Below, one piece after another: positions 26,380 through 36,300 of a DNA stretch of 64,000 nt. Source of the stretch: an uncultured Eubacteriales bacterium. Its GTDB lineage: Bacteria; Bacillota; Clostridia; Oscillospirales; Acutalibacteraceae. The stretch is from positions 62,001 to 126,000 of the forward strand of contig CAKSSR010000002.1 of the NCBI GenBank assembly GCA_934489735.1, in the 5' to 3' direction. Within the stretch, counting starts at the first letter, position 1; each line of letters starts with the position of its first letter. The notes below the pieces were generated by a model, which saw nothing but the letters and a program-made list of their open reading frames with translations, did not search any database and was not told where the DNA came from. The translations under genes were made by a program, and so were the position numbers.

Positions 26380-26803
26380 TTCCTTTAATTTTTAAATAAA
26401 TTTCCTTTCATAAAGATATTCTAAGTAAACTTGTGGAATTATAACCTATTTGATAAATAGATAATTCTAAGAAGTTTGATCTTTTTTTAATCCTTATTCT
26501 TACAGACACATCCACTTTGCCTCTACAGTATAGAGTTTTTGCACTCACAACCTTACATTTTTTTAATAATTCCTAACCTGTGCTGACATCTTGCTGAATT
26601 ATTGTTATTTTTCTTAGCATAAAGCTACATAGTTTTTGACGTATCCTAATTTATTTCTATTAAATTAAAACAAAATCCTTTTATGTATTTATTATATCAT
26701 ATATTTTATCAATTGAATAGTACTTATTTCAAATTTTTTTTTCAATAAATAGCATAATTTAACCCATGACCTAAAGATCATGGGCTTCTTTCTTTTACTA
26801 ATA
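26380..26803. other. Non-coding interval with a possible structured RNA or decayed element
   Basis: About 420 bases without a supported gene. The middle part (about 26500-26625) is less AT-rich than its surroundings and contains short self-complementary pieces (for example CTCTACAGTATAGAG at 26520-26535). A palindrome, CCCATGA/TCATGGG around CCTAAAGA, lies at 26763-26784. I could not match the block to a known RNA class. Confidence 0.4.
26763..26784. terminator. Palindrome after the leucine-rich repeat gene
   Basis: A seven-base-pair stem CCCATGA/TCATGGG with an eight-base loop lies 20 bases past the stop of the leftward LRR gene. T-rich sequence follows on the + side; on the minus side GTTAAATT follows, so termination in that direction would be weak. 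Confidence 0.5.
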
Positions 26804-27922
26804 TTACTCTTCTTCCCTTACACTGAATTCTTGACTATTGTCCATTTCTTCATCTTTCTTTTCCTCTTTCTGCTCTTCCTTTTTCTTATAACTCCATAAG
26901 CTTCCATCTCCATAATATAACTTTATATCACCATTTCTAATACTGCTCCTCTTGTCCTCAAGTATATCATAGATCTTTTGACATTGCTCCTTCGTTTTTA
27001 CTCGAATTTCTCTCAACAAGTCACAATTTTCAAGCCCATATAATAACTTGCTCGATGAAATTGCTCCCCAAAGCTCAAAATTCTTAATGTCCACGTTATC
27101 TACATTTGACATGATTACAATTGCTAAAGAACTACAGTCTTGAAATACATCCGGTCCAATGGCCAATGCATTCGGGATCCTAATAATCCTTAATGATGTG
27201 CAGCTACAGAATGCCTCTGGCTTAATAATGCTTGCTTTTGGAAAGTTGATATTTAAAAAAGCTTCACAACCGTAAAACGCTTCTTGCCCTATCGTCACAG
27301 CACTCTTAAAATTTATGTTGTTTAATGACTCGCAGTCATAAAAAGCTCTTCCTTCAATTGTATCTGCATTTGGGAAGGTAGCTGTGTTTAAAGCCCTGCA
27401 ATCATAAAAAGCTTCTGTCCAAATCGTTTTCACACTCTGGAAGTTCGCTTCTATTAATGACTTACAACCATAAAATGTTTTTGGTTCAATACTCTTGGCA
27501 CTTGGAAAGTCTGCTATGATTAAAGACGTACAATTGTAAAATGCTTTCCTCCCTATCTTTCCCGCATTCTTCATGTTGGCTTTTATTAATGACTTGCAAT
27601 TGCAAAATGCTTCATCTCCAATAATTGTCGCATTCGGAAAGTTAACTTCTACTAAATTGGGACAATTTTTGAATGCCTCTACGCATACTTTTGATATAAA
27701 ACTGGCTCTCACTTGTACTAAATCTTCTCTTCCTATAAATGCATGCGGTAAAATTTTCCCGTTGTAATCGTCTGGAATAATTAATAGCCCATTTTCATCT
27801 GGTAACAATTCATCTGCTTCCGATTTTTCAATATTATTAACATTTTTATTAGATCCATTAAAAATACTATCGCTATTTCTAATATTTATTGATCTAGTCT
27901 GATTTAAACTACTATTTAACAT
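26804..27922 (-). CDS. BspA-type leucine-rich repeat protein without signal peptide
   Basis: 372 residues. About ten 23-residue LRR_5 repeats run from residue about 55 to 290. The consensus is I-x-x-x-A-F-x-[DN]-C-x-S-L-x-x-[IAV]-x-F-x-[SN]-A-x-x-I, with regularly spaced Cys at each repeat. The N-terminus is polar (N-S-S-L-N-Q-T) with no export signal, and the C-terminus is a K/E-rich coil. BspA-type repeats are common in host-associated bacteria and protists and usually mediate adhesion. The missing signal peptide suggests a cytoplasmic or non-classically exported protein. ATG at 27922 follows GGGGAGATG. Monocistronic. Confidence 0.85.
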   Translation of the reverse strand: MLNSSLNQTRSINIRNSDSIFNGSNKNVNNIEKSEADELLPDENGLLIIPDDYNGKILPHAFIGREDLVQVRASFISKVCVEAFKNCPNLVEVNFPNATIIGDEAFCNCKSLIKANMKNAGKIGRKAFYNCTSLIIADFPSAKSIEPKTFYGCKSLIEANFQSVKTIWTEAFYDCRALNTATFPNADTIEGRAFYDCESLNNINFKSAVTIGQEAFYGCEAFLNINFPKASIIKPEAFCSCTSLRIIRIPNALAIGPDVFQDCSSLAIVIMSNVDNVDIKNFELWGAISSSKLLYGLENCDLLREIRVKTKEQCQKIYDILEDKRSSIRNGDIKLYYGDGSLWSYKKKEEQKEEKKDEEMDNSQEFSVREEE

Positions 27923-28163
27923 TTAAGTCATCTCCCCTTGTATGAAATTTTAAATACAAATCTTGATTATGACTAATTATAACATTTTTAATTTATAATA
28001 TAAATTGATTTTTGTTACGAATTGTTTACAAAATATTTGTATAGTTTACTAACATGCAAGGAATTTTTGACTTGATTTGTAATGCTATTTCTAAAATCAC
28101 TTGTCTTTTTATTAAAATAGTTAATTATATCTCTCAATTTCTTAGTAATAAGTTATAAATAAT
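27923..28163. other. Non-coding interval upstream of the leucine-rich repeat gene
   Basis: Very AT-rich, with no supported gene on either strand. On the minus strand a TTATAAT at about 27975-27985 could be a -10 box for the LRR gene, but no good -35 pairs with it. Confidence 0.4.
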
Positions 28164-28206
28164 TAAGGCAGCTCCTGAAAACTTCTTCCCTGAACCGCCT
28201 TAATGT
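28164..28206 (-). terminator. Terminator after the NADAR gene
   Basis: CATTAAGGC pairs with GCCTTAAT across a long loop that itself contains a short TTCAGG/CAGGAG pairing; AT-rich sequence follows on the minus strand. Confidence 0.6.
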
Positions 28207-28229
28207 TATATAAATAGCTTCTCGATACT

Positions 28230-28703
28230 TTATAAACGTTCCCTTACCATCATCAATGAATATCCAAGTAAGTTCTGCCCTTTCCATTTGCTTACTTCGA
28301 ATCTGTCTTCATCTCTCATCGATAGCCCAATGCCCCAAATTCTGTCTTTGACTGCACACTCAGCTAATATTGCATCTTTCGTTAGCTTCAACTTCTCTTT
28401 TAATTCTTCGTTCTGGGCAAATTTCTGAAACAATCCTTCAAATACAACAATCTGCCGAATGCCATTCCAATAACTATCATTGTAATTTGATACTGCTCTC
28501 CCTAACTCTTTGATGGCTGCAACATCATTCGTTTCTAAAATTTTCTTTGCAATCCTATCATCTTTGAAATAAACAGCTTTCCGATGCATCATAAATTGTT
28601 CCATCGATGTGAAAACTATATTACCAACTTTAAAATCAGACATGTACCAGTTACTTAAATATTCATTTTCCTCTTTCGGATTGTGAAAACATACAACATT
28701 CAT
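28230..28703 (-). CDS. NADAR family protein (YbiA-like N-glycosidase fold)
   Basis: 157 residues, the usual size. Visible family features are L-S-N-W-Y near the N-terminus, F-T-S-M-E-Q-F-M-M-H-R-K-A, I-K-E-L-G-R-A-V, W-x-x-x-R-x-x-V, K-F-A-Q-N-x-x-L-K, and the C-terminal E-C-A-V-K-D-R-I-W-G-I-G-L. Known members hydrolyse ribosyl-pyrimidine intermediates or reverse ADP-ribosylation of guanine, acting as antitoxins to DarT1-type toxins. Here the gene overlaps its upstream neighbour by one base, so the pair is one translational unit. Confidence 0.85.
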   Translation of the reverse strand: MNVVCFHNPKEENEYLSNWYMSDFKVGNIVFTSMEQFMMHRKAVYFKDDRIAKKILETNDVAAIKELGRAVSNYNDSYWNGIRQIVVFEGLFQKFAQNEELKEKLKLTKDAILAECAVKDRIWGIGLSMRDEDRFEVSKWKGQNLLGYSLMMVRERL

Positions 28704-29119
28704 TAAAAATTACCAACTTTCTTTACAGCTATTTCAATATCTAAGTCGTGCAATACTCCATACGCCTTCGTTATAAAGCCCAACGGTATCTTTTTTATAA
28801 CATCATTACTTGGAACATTATAATACCATTGATAATAAGCATAGAACTCGCCTATCCAATCAAGCATAAATCCTCCAAGTGCTTTACCGTCTTTTAAATT
28901 ATACTTGTCTACTTCACAAAAATAATCCCACAACTCTTCAGCATCCATAGTACTTACATAAACTTTTAATTGATCGATACTTTTTCTCGTTTTACTTAAC
29001 ATATATGCATTTATAAAGTCTAAAGTATCTTTTTTATGATACCTTTGAGATACAAGATCAAAAAGCTCTCCTTGATTTTCAACCACTTCATCAAGATATT
29101 CCTTTGGATACGCTCTCAT
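28703..29119 (-). CDS. Conserved-looking hypothetical protein coupled to NADAR
   Basis: 138 residues, soluble, rich in aromatic residues (F-Y-A-Y-Y-Q-W-Y-Y-N-V-P at about 95-106). M-R-A-Y-P-x-x-Y-L-D-x-V-V-x-x-Q-G-x-L-F-D near the N-terminus and L-H-D-L-D-I at the C-terminus look like conserved blocks of a Clostridia family. I cannot assign a domain. ATG follows GAGGAGTG. It overlaps the NADAR start by one base, which suggests the two act together. A toxin or sensor role is possible but not shown by the sequence. Confidence 0.65.
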   Translation of the reverse strand: MRAYPKEYLDEVVENQGELFDLVSQRYHKKDTLDFINAYMLSKTRKSIDQLKVYVSTMDAEELWDYFCEVDKYNLKDGKALGGFMLDWIGEFYAYYQWYYNVPSNDVIKKIPLGFITKAYGVLHDLDIEIAVKKVGNF

Positions 29120-29272
29120 TTTTCACTCCTCAATTAATTTACTAATTACATTTTTCAATATTTTCTAATCTCTTCGTTCAATCATATCAAAGTTTGACAA
29201 ATTTTTCAACTACTTTCATTTGCAGATGATAATAATAAATCAATTATCTTTACTTAATAATATATAATATAA

Positions 29273-29297
29273 AAGATTGCCTTCAGTGAGACAATCC
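29273..29297 (-). terminator. Terminator after bofA
   Basis: GATTG/CAATC stem with a 13-base loop and TTTTATATT following on the minus strand, 10 bases past the bofA stop. Confidence 0.65.
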
Positions 29298-29306
29298 ATT
29301 TTCTTT

Positions 29307-29570
29307 TCAAATTATTAAATTTAATATCAATATCGTCGTAACTCCTGGTATGCCGGCAACCGCTGCTATACTAAGACTCAATATGCTAACTGGAATTGAT
29401 ATTCCTGTGAATGGTACTGATATATTGACCAATGCTAATGTAAGTACTCCACATGCTATCCAAGATAAGGCAGATCTTATAGGCTTTTTCGATCTAGATA
29501 GCACTTGAATTAAAACCAATGAAAGAAAAACCATACAAATTATTATAGATATTAACCATTTCGGCAACAT
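29307..29570 (-). CDS. bofA: Pro-sigma-K processing inhibitor BofA family protein
   Basis: 87 residues, the same length as the Bacillus protein. It has three hydrophobic segments and ends with the family signature G-[IV]-P-G-V-x-x-[IL]-x-[IL]-L-N (here GIPGVTTILILN). In Bacillus, BofA holds SpoIVFB inactive in the forespore outer membrane during sporulation. Its presence is the clearest sign in this window that the organism belongs to a spore-forming lineage. It lies 21 bases after the yaaL-like gene, the conserved order. Confidence 0.88.
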   Translation of the reverse strand: MLPKWLISIIICMVFLSLVLIQVLSRSKKPIRSALSWIACGVLTLALVNISVPFTGISIPVSILSLSIAAVAGIPGVTTILILNLII

Positions 29571-29591
29571 TACTCACTTCTTTCTTTATCT

Positions 29592-29894
29592 TCAGTTGAC
29601 CAAATATGGAGAAATCTTTATATTATACTCTTTGGCTTTGTTTAGAAGATATTTATATCTCGCATGAAGAACTTTTCTCTGATGAATGCAAGCATCAATT
29701 AAATCATTATCACTTTCTGATTGAAACCAATGCTCTGTCTTTACCATTTGGTTACAGACGTCTTTAATTTCTGATATTATGTCACATTCTTCTTTCATAT
29801 GTTCATAATCTAGATCATAATTTATTGGTTCTACCATACTATTTAATATACTTTCTTTAATTTTTATCAAGCAATTTTTAAAATTTAATGTCAT
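29592..29894 (-). CDS. YaaL/DUF2508 family protein
   Basis: 100 residues, wholly helical, with a DUF2508-like W-F-x-x-x-x-D-x-D-L-I-D-A-C-I motif followed by a Y-K-Y-L-L-x-x-A-K segment. No export signal. Its gene commonly precedes bofA and recR in Firmicutes, and here it is immediately upstream of bofA. ATG at 29894 follows AGAGGAG. Function unknown. Confidence 0.8.
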   Translation of the reverse strand: MTLNFKNCLIKIKESILNSMVEPINYDLDYEHMKEECDIISEIKDVCNQMVKTEHWFQSESDNDLIDACIHQRKVLHARYKYLLNKAKEYNIKISPYLVN

Positions 29895-30022
29895 ACTTCT
29901 TACTCCTCTTTATTAATCTAATCAATCTATTAAAATATATGATAATATACTTGACAAATATTACTATAGTTATACATCTTTTCACTTTTAATTAAATTTC
30001 TCTATGTTATGAACCAAAAAAC

Positions 30023-30051
30023 TTGACAAAAGTAAAAATAAGGAGTAATAT
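30023..30051 (+). promoter_or_regulatory. Probable promoter of the ydjGHI operon
   Basis: TTGACA (30023-30028), 17 bases, TAATAT (30046-30051), followed closely by GAGGTG and the ATG at 30072. A second TTGACA at 29951 has no good -10 partner. Confidence 0.5.
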
Positions 30052-30071
30052 ATTATACAAGAGGTGATTCA

Positions 30072-31160
30072 ATGGAAAAAATATTAAGCTATAAATGCCC
30101 ATCATGTGGCTCTACTTTGATATTTGATAACAAATCTCAAAAAATGTTATGTACTTCTTGCGATAGTAAGTACGATTTAGAAACTATTCAAAAATATGAT
30201 GACATTTTAAACGAAAGTAGTACTAACGAGGATATTAATTTTAACCAATGCCAAACAAACCTTAATGATTTTGATGATAATGAGAAAGAACAAATGATAA
30301 TTCATACCTGTCCATCGTGCGGGGCAGACATAATTACCGATTCAACAACATCCTCAACCGAATGTGTATACTGTGGCAACAAAACGATTATTTCTGAGAA
30401 CCTATCAGGAATCTACAAGCCAAATTTTATAATACCTTTTAAGCTTGACAAAGAAGATGCTAAGAATGCATTAAAAAAATTTTATAAAAACAAGTTTTTA
30501 TTACCGAATGACTTCGTCGATGAGAATAAAATAGACAAAGTAACGGGAGTTTATGTCCCTTTTTGGCTATATGACTGCGATGTCCATGCAAAAGTTACTT
30601 ATGAGTCAGAAATAATAACGACTTGGTCAGACAGTGAGTACCAATATACTAAAACCGACCACTATCTTAACTTTAGGGAAGGGGACATTGGATTCAGGCA
30701 CGTTCCAGTAGACGGAATTAGTAAATTTGATGAAAGTTTAATGGATGCAATTGAACCATTTGATATAAGTGAATCTTGCGACTTCAATATGGCATACTTA
30801 TCCGGATATCAAGCTGATAAATATGACATAGACTCAGAGGAAAGTAAAGGCAGGGCCAACATAAGGATAACAAATAGTACATTTGATACATTTAGGTCTA
30901 CGGTCTGTGGATTTTCGTCAGTGATTCCTAAGTCCTCATCGATAGATATTGACCACGGCAAGATTGAATATGCATTATTACCAGTATGGTTATTAAATTC
31001 GAAATACAAAGACAAGACATATTCATTTGCAATGAACGGTCAGACAGGGAAACTAATGGGATCTCTTCCTATATCGAGAGCAAAATATTGGGGACTAGTT
31101 GGAGGAATCACCGGTATACTAACGTTGATTGGCAATTTATTATACTGGTTCTTAATCTAA
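30072..31160 (+). CDS. ydjG: YdjG-like zinc-ribbon membrane protein
   Basis: 362 residues. Two N-terminal zinc ribbons are present, C-P-S-C-G...C-T-S-C (about 9-35) and C-P-S-C-G-A-D...C-V-Y-C-G (about 80-105). A long beta-rich domain follows, with P-F-W-L-Y-D-C and L-L-P-V-W-L-L. One C-terminal transmembrane helix (about 340-360) ends the protein. This matches Bacillus YdjG, which works with YdjH and the SPFH protein YdjI in the membrane-stress response that includes PspA. It is the first gene of a three-gene rightward operon. Confidence 0.8.
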   Translation: MEKILSYKCPSCGSTLIFDNKSQKMLCTSCDSKYDLETIQKYDDILNESSTNEDINFNQCQTNLNDFDDNEKEQMIIHTCPSCGADIITDSTTSSTECVYCGNKTIISENLSGIYKPNFIIPFKLDKEDAKNALKKFYKNKFLLPNDFVDENKIDKVTGVYVPFWLYDCDVHAKVTYESEIITTWSDSEYQYTKTDHYLNFREGDIGFRHVPVDGISKFDESLMDAIEPFDISESCDFNMAYLSGYQADKYDIDSEESKGRANIRITNSTFDTFRSTVCGFSSVIPKSSSIDIDHGKIEYALLPVWLLNSKYKDKTYSFAMNGQTGKLMGSLPISRAKYWGLVGGITGILTLIGNLLYWFLI

Positions 31161-31180
31161 TAATAAGAGGTGACAACGAT

Positions 31181-32020
31181 ATGATGGGTAGATTAAAAAA
31201 TGTTAAGACATTTATATTATTTTTATTCTTTACTATAGCAATTTCGCTATGCGCATATGCAAAAAGCAATCAACAAATATGCGATTATGCTAAGTTATTT
31301 ACAGAGGAAGAAAAGAATACTTTACTACAAGAAATTGATGGAATAAGGAACATATATGATCTAGATATTGTTTTTGTTACAGTAAACAGTTTAAATGGAA
31401 AGACTGCTCAAGAATATGCCGAAGACTTTTATGTATCTGGCAACTATGGAATAGGATCAGAAAAGAGCGGGGTACTATTTTTATTATCCATGAATGAAAG
31501 GCAATACTGGACTACAACGCACGGCTATGGAATATATGTCTTTACCGACTATGGGATAGAATATATAAATAAAGAAGTATCAAAAAAGCTATCAGATGAG
31601 AAATATTTTGAGGCCTTTCAAGAATATCTTAAGATAACAGAAGAACTTTTAAAGGAAGCCAAGTCAAACAAACCATATGATACTAATAATACTATAAAAG
31701 ATGATACTAATAATACTATAAAAGGAAGCACAGACTATATAATTGCATTCTCGATAGTATTTGTAATCGCTGCTTTAATTGCATTTACAATAGCTCATTT
31801 TATCAAAAAGAGCATGAAAGTAAATGGTAACAAACTAGAAGCCGACGAATATATAAAAGAAGGCAGCTTTAAATTGACAAATAGCAATGACTTATTCTTA
31901 TATTCCAATGTAGTATCGCAAAAAATAAGCAATAGTGACAATTCTTCATCATCGGACTCCGGAAGTAGTACTCATGACAGCAATGGTACGACATTTGGAG
32001 GCGGCGGGGGATCATTTTAA
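31181..32020 (+). CDS. ydjH: YdjH-like TPM-domain membrane protein
   Basis: 279 residues from ATG 31181 with AGAGGTG upstream; an upstream in-frame extension has no ribosome binding site and overlaps ydjG. A signal peptide spans residues 1-27 (ends C-A-Y-A). The TPM domain lies at about 30-150, with D-Y-A-K-L-F-T-x-E-E, D-I-V-F-V-T, A-E-D-F-Y and Y-W-T-T-T-H-G-Y-G. One transmembrane helix lies at about 190-210, and the C-terminus is Ser/Gly-rich (GGGGGSF). Proteins of this type sit in the membrane with an external TPM domain. Middle gene of the ydjGHI set. Confidence 0.82.
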   Translation: MMGRLKNVKTFILFLFFTIAISLCAYAKSNQQICDYAKLFTEEEKNTLLQEIDGIRNIYDLDIVFVTVNSLNGKTAQEYAEDFYVSGNYGIGSEKSGVLFLLSMNERQYWTTTHGYGIYVFTDYGIEYINKEVSKKLSDEKYFEAFQEYLKITEELLKEAKSNKPYDTNNTIKDDTNNTIKGSTDYIIAFSIVFVIAALIAFTIAHFIKKSMKVNGNKLEADEYIKEGSFKLTNSNDLFLYSNVVSQKISNSDNSSSSDSGSSTHDSNGTTFGGGGGSF

Positions 32021-32056
32021 TAAAAAATATTGACAAAAAGAAAGGTGTGAATAACC

Positions 32057-33262
32057 ATGGGTCTTATAAAAGCAGGATTAGGTGCAATTGGAGGAACTTT
32101 AGCTGACCAATGGAAAGAGTTCTTTTACTGCGAATCAATGAGCGCAGATGTTTTGGTAAAGAAAGGTGAAAAGAGGACGTCGAAAAGGTCATCCAACAAG
32201 AAAGGAAATGACAACATAATATCAAATGGATCGACGATAGCCATAAACGACGGCCAATGTATGATAATAACAGAACAAGGTAAAATAGTTGAGTTCTGTG
32301 CAGAGCCAGGTGAATTTACTTACGATACTTCAACAGAGCCAAGCATTTTTACTGGAAAATTAAAAGACAGTATAAAAGATACATTTAAATTAATTGGAAA
32401 AAGGTTTACTTATGGTGGAGACACTGCAAAAGACCAAAGGATATATTACTTTAATACGAAAGAAATAGTAGGGAACAAGTATGGAACTCAAAATCCTATC
32501 CCTTTTCGAGTAGTAGATAACAAAATAGGACTAGATGTTGATATATCGGTTAGATGTAATGGCGAGTACTCATATAAGATAGTGGACCCATTACTATTTT
32601 ATACAAATGTCTGCGGCAATGTAGAAAATGAATACTTAAGAGCAAACATTGACAGCATGTTGAGAACCGAACTATTAACTGCTTTAGGGCCGGCATTTGC
32701 AAAGATATCAGAAATGGGAATAAGATATAGCGCCATTCCAGGGCATACTCAAGAACTTTCTGACACTTTGAATGAAATTTTATCGAACAAATGGCATGAA
32801 CAAAGAGGCCTTGAGATTGTTTCATTCGGAGTCAACTCTATAACAACGTCCAAAGAGAATGAAGACATGATTAAAGAGCTTCAGAAAAGCGCAGTAATGA
32901 GAGATCCACTATCAGCTGGTGCGAACTTAGTATCAGCTCAAGCGGATGCAATGAGAAATGCTTCAAATAACCCAGCAGGGGTTATGAATGGCTTTGTAGG
33001 TCTCAATATGGCAAATAATGCTGGGGGATTTAATCCAAACATGTTCTTTTCTTCTGCCAATACCAATTCTAATACAAATGTTAATAAAGATACTTGGACT
33101 TGTTCCTGTGGGGCAGTTAATTCCGGTAAATTTTGTTCAGAATGCGGTAACAAAAGGCCACCTGCAGACAACTTATCTCAAAATACTTGGACTTGTTCTT
33201 GTGGGGCAGTCAATTCTGGCAAATTCTGTTCAGAGTGTGGTAAACCTTTTCAAAATAATTAA
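32057..33262 (+). CDS. ydjI: YdjI-like SPFH domain protein with two C-terminal zinc ribbons
   Basis: 401 residues. The SPFH-type core (about 40-290) is preceded by the family N-terminus G-L-I-K-A-x-x-G-A-x-G-G-x-x-A-D-Q-W-K-E-F. A short Met/Asn-rich linker follows. Two nearly identical ribbon copies, W-T-C-S-C-G-A-V-N-S-G-K-F-C-S-E-C-G, lie at about 348-365 and 379-396. Bacillus YdjI recruits PspA to membranes. No pspA homologue is in this window. AAAGGTG precedes the ATG. A terminator follows directly. Confidence 0.85.
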   Translation: MGLIKAGLGAIGGTLADQWKEFFYCESMSADVLVKKGEKRTSKRSSNKKGNDNIISNGSTIAINDGQCMIITEQGKIVEFCAEPGEFTYDTSTEPSIFTGKLKDSIKDTFKLIGKRFTYGGDTAKDQRIYYFNTKEIVGNKYGTQNPIPFRVVDNKIGLDVDISVRCNGEYSYKIVDPLLFYTNVCGNVENEYLRANIDSMLRTELLTALGPAFAKISEMGIRYSAIPGHTQELSDTLNEILSNKWHEQRGLEIVSFGVNSITTSKENEDMIKELQKSAVMRDPLSAGANLVSAQADAMRNASNNPAGVMNGFVGLNMANNAGGFNPNMFFSSANTNSNTNVNKDTWTCSCGAVNSGKFCSECGNKRPPADNLSQNTWTCSCGAVNSGKFCSECGKPFQNN

Positions 33263-33269
33263 AATAGTT

Positions 33270-33304
33270 AAACAGCAAGATTTTATTATCCTGCTGTTTT
33301 TTTT
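33270..33304 (+). terminator. Terminator after ydjI
   Basis: AACAGCA/TGCTGTT stem with a 14-base AT loop followed by eight T residues. Confidence 0.85.
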
Positions 33305-33337
33305 CACATTTTTTAAAAATAACCTCGGTTTTTCGTT

Positions 33338-36300
33338 TCATTTCAGAATCCAATCCCAATACAAATCCATTTTCGAGCTAATTCCAGATGATATAGACTG
33401 TTCAATTCCAAACAACTTCATCATTGTGCATTCGCTTGCATTATCTTCTGATTTCATTATATTATAATTTTTTATATATTCCTTAATATATCTATCCAAT
33501 TTACTCTTATCATATCCACTTGTTTCATAATCTGCATATGCGCATGACAACAAATGCATGTTTTTCTCATCCTTTTTACTTAATTCTTCAATCCTTTTGG
33601 CATATAAATTTGCATATATATAGGCATATCTCTTATCTTTTTCAATTATTCTCAACATTGCATACATATCTGCTTTAATTTCGTTCCCTTTGAATAACTT
33701 TATTCCTTCATCAAACAAATTCAAGTAATCTTTAATTGATTTTTCCTTTCCAGTTCTAAATACAAAGTTTGTCGCTCTATTTATAATCGACTCATTTGTC
33801 TTAAGTTTATCAAAAATTCTAATATATATATTCGAATATTTCTCTGCCCTAACTGGATTTTTCCCTTGAGAGCACCATAATGCATAAATATGAGACTTTT
33901 TAATATCAAATTCTCTTTTATCTACAGCTTCTTTATAAAATTTTATATAATTTTTAACTTCTATTTCGCTTTTACCACTTGCCGTCAATAAAGCATATCT
34001 TTTTGATATATCATACTTATTTTCTTTTAGTTTATTCTGTTCATATAGTTTAGCTATTTCATTTGCTTCTTTTTCATTTTTATTTCCCAAAATACATTCT
34101 GCATACATCTCTGCGAAATCTATACCGAACCCTAAGCCTATAGCTTTTTTATATTCTTCTACAAACTTATTTAATATTTTATCACTTTTTCTTCCTCTAG
34201 CGAAGCAAATTGCGTGGCCATGAGCAATTATTTCACCTTTTTCCTCATTGCTCAAGTAATCACTAACATATTCGTCGACTTTGCTTGGGTCATTGCCATT
34301 TATTATGTAGCTTGCCTTCAATTTAGATATCTTTTCGTCCTTGTTCTCTGATAATATCTTATGATATAGCTTTATATATTCTTCCGCTAGATCCCTTCTG
34401 CCTCCTGTTGCTATCCATCTTGCTATCAAATATGTGTCATTTCTACTAAATTTCTTATCAATCAATACATATTCCTTCAAAAAATTATTCATCAATTCAA
34501 TATTTCCTTTATTTGCAGTCCAAATTGCAACTGCTTCTGCCTCCTCGTCACTTGCCCCAATTATTTTCGATTCAATATACTTTTTAGCAAATTCTTTAGC
34601 AAAATCTCTACTTTTCCCTTCTATTATGCACTCTGCATATTTCATTGCACAAATGTCATTATTTATTTCTTTTTTATATTCTGCACATGCTTCAACATAT
34701 TTATCATAATCATCCCTATTTCTCCCATCTGCTATCCAATATGCTCTTTCTTCTGCCTCTTTTTTGGGAAATATTCTTATATATTCTTTATATTCCTTCA
34801 AAAATGCATTCTCAAAGCCGTGACTCTTCTTATTTATCTTACTAATGGAATGTATTCTAGCTAACATTGGATTATCACTTCTCTCCATATATTCTTTATA
34901 TGATTCCATATACTCTTCTAATTTTTCTTCATTTCCATCATACGTCGCATATGCATAAGACATTTCTATACTATTGCCATCTTTTCTTTGGCTTAAATAA
35001 CTTCTTTCAAATTTTTTAGAATACTCTTCCTCCTTCCAGCCATGTGCTAAAAAGTTCGCCATAGTTTCAATCTCTTTTATACTTTTTCCTTTTAATTTTT
35101 TCAACAATCTATTATACGTCTCCAAATATGTATTGATTAGTTTCTTACTTCCACCTTCTTTGATGAAATTTAATCCTGCCCTCCTCAAATCTTCATTATG
35201 ATACTTATCGCATATTTGATTGTATTGTCTTATATTTTTCTTTATGTCTTCGTCTGATAAATTTTCTGATCTCAATTCCTCTGTCAATCGTTCTATCTCA
35301 TTTTCTTTTATCAAACTTTCAACTACTTCATTTATTAAATCATTCTCTTTTCTTAAATCTTTACCATACAACTCTTTATGTTTCTTACTTATGGCTTCGA
35401 TTCTCTTTTCATCAAGCTTTCCTTCATATATGCAAAAAATCTGAGCATACGTATCCGAAAACAAACTGTCTTTACTTTCTTTTAATTTAATTTCATATAT
35501 TTCTGCTTGTTTCCTCGCCTGACGTTCATCAATCCCTCTATCTACTACCAATTGACTATAATATTCTGAATATTCTTTACTTTTTCCTTCAGTCACCTTA
35601 ACTTTTTCATATATTTCAGACATCGTCCTCAATTTGCTCTCTTTTTCGCATAGATTCATTTTTAGGCTAGCATAATAGTCTGCATACTCCCAGCTTTTCT
35701 TTTCATTTATCAAAGTATTTTCAAATATTTTCGCTCTTTCTCTTATCCTTATCTCATTGGCATAGTCATCTGCTCTTAAATTGGCATAATAACTCGAATA
35801 TTCCCAACTTCTGCCTTCATGCATTAATGTCTCTTCAAATATTGCTGCCTGCTTGCTCGCAAGTTTTTTGTCAATCTTTCTAATAAATATCAAATATGTA
35901 TAATAATCAGCATATTCCCAACTTTTTTGATCCTTTAACAAAGATTCCTCAAATATTTCTGCCATCTTTCTGGCATCCTCTTGATTTATCTTTCTATCTA
36001 CTACCATTTGCGCATAATAGTCAGCATATGCCCAACTTCTATGCTCGTTTTCTAAAATTTGTTCAAATATCTCTGCACATGTCCTTGCTTTGCTTTCTTC
36101 CATTTTTTCATTTACTTTTAGTCTTATATAACAGTGGGCATAATAATCGTTTTTGCCTTCCCTTTTAATCTTTTCATATTCCTTCGCTTGATCTCTTAAT
36201 CTATCCTCAGCTATATCAACTCTTGCCCTCAAATTTGCATAATAATTTGCATAGATCTCACTTTTTCCTTCTTCTATAATCCTTTCATATTCCTCAGATT

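Noticed and set aside
26763..26784. Palindrome with a CTTTAG-type loop, reminiscent of IS200/IS605 ends
   Set aside because: No tnpA or tnpB remnant lies nearby, and the stem sits right after a stop codon, so a terminator is the simpler reading.
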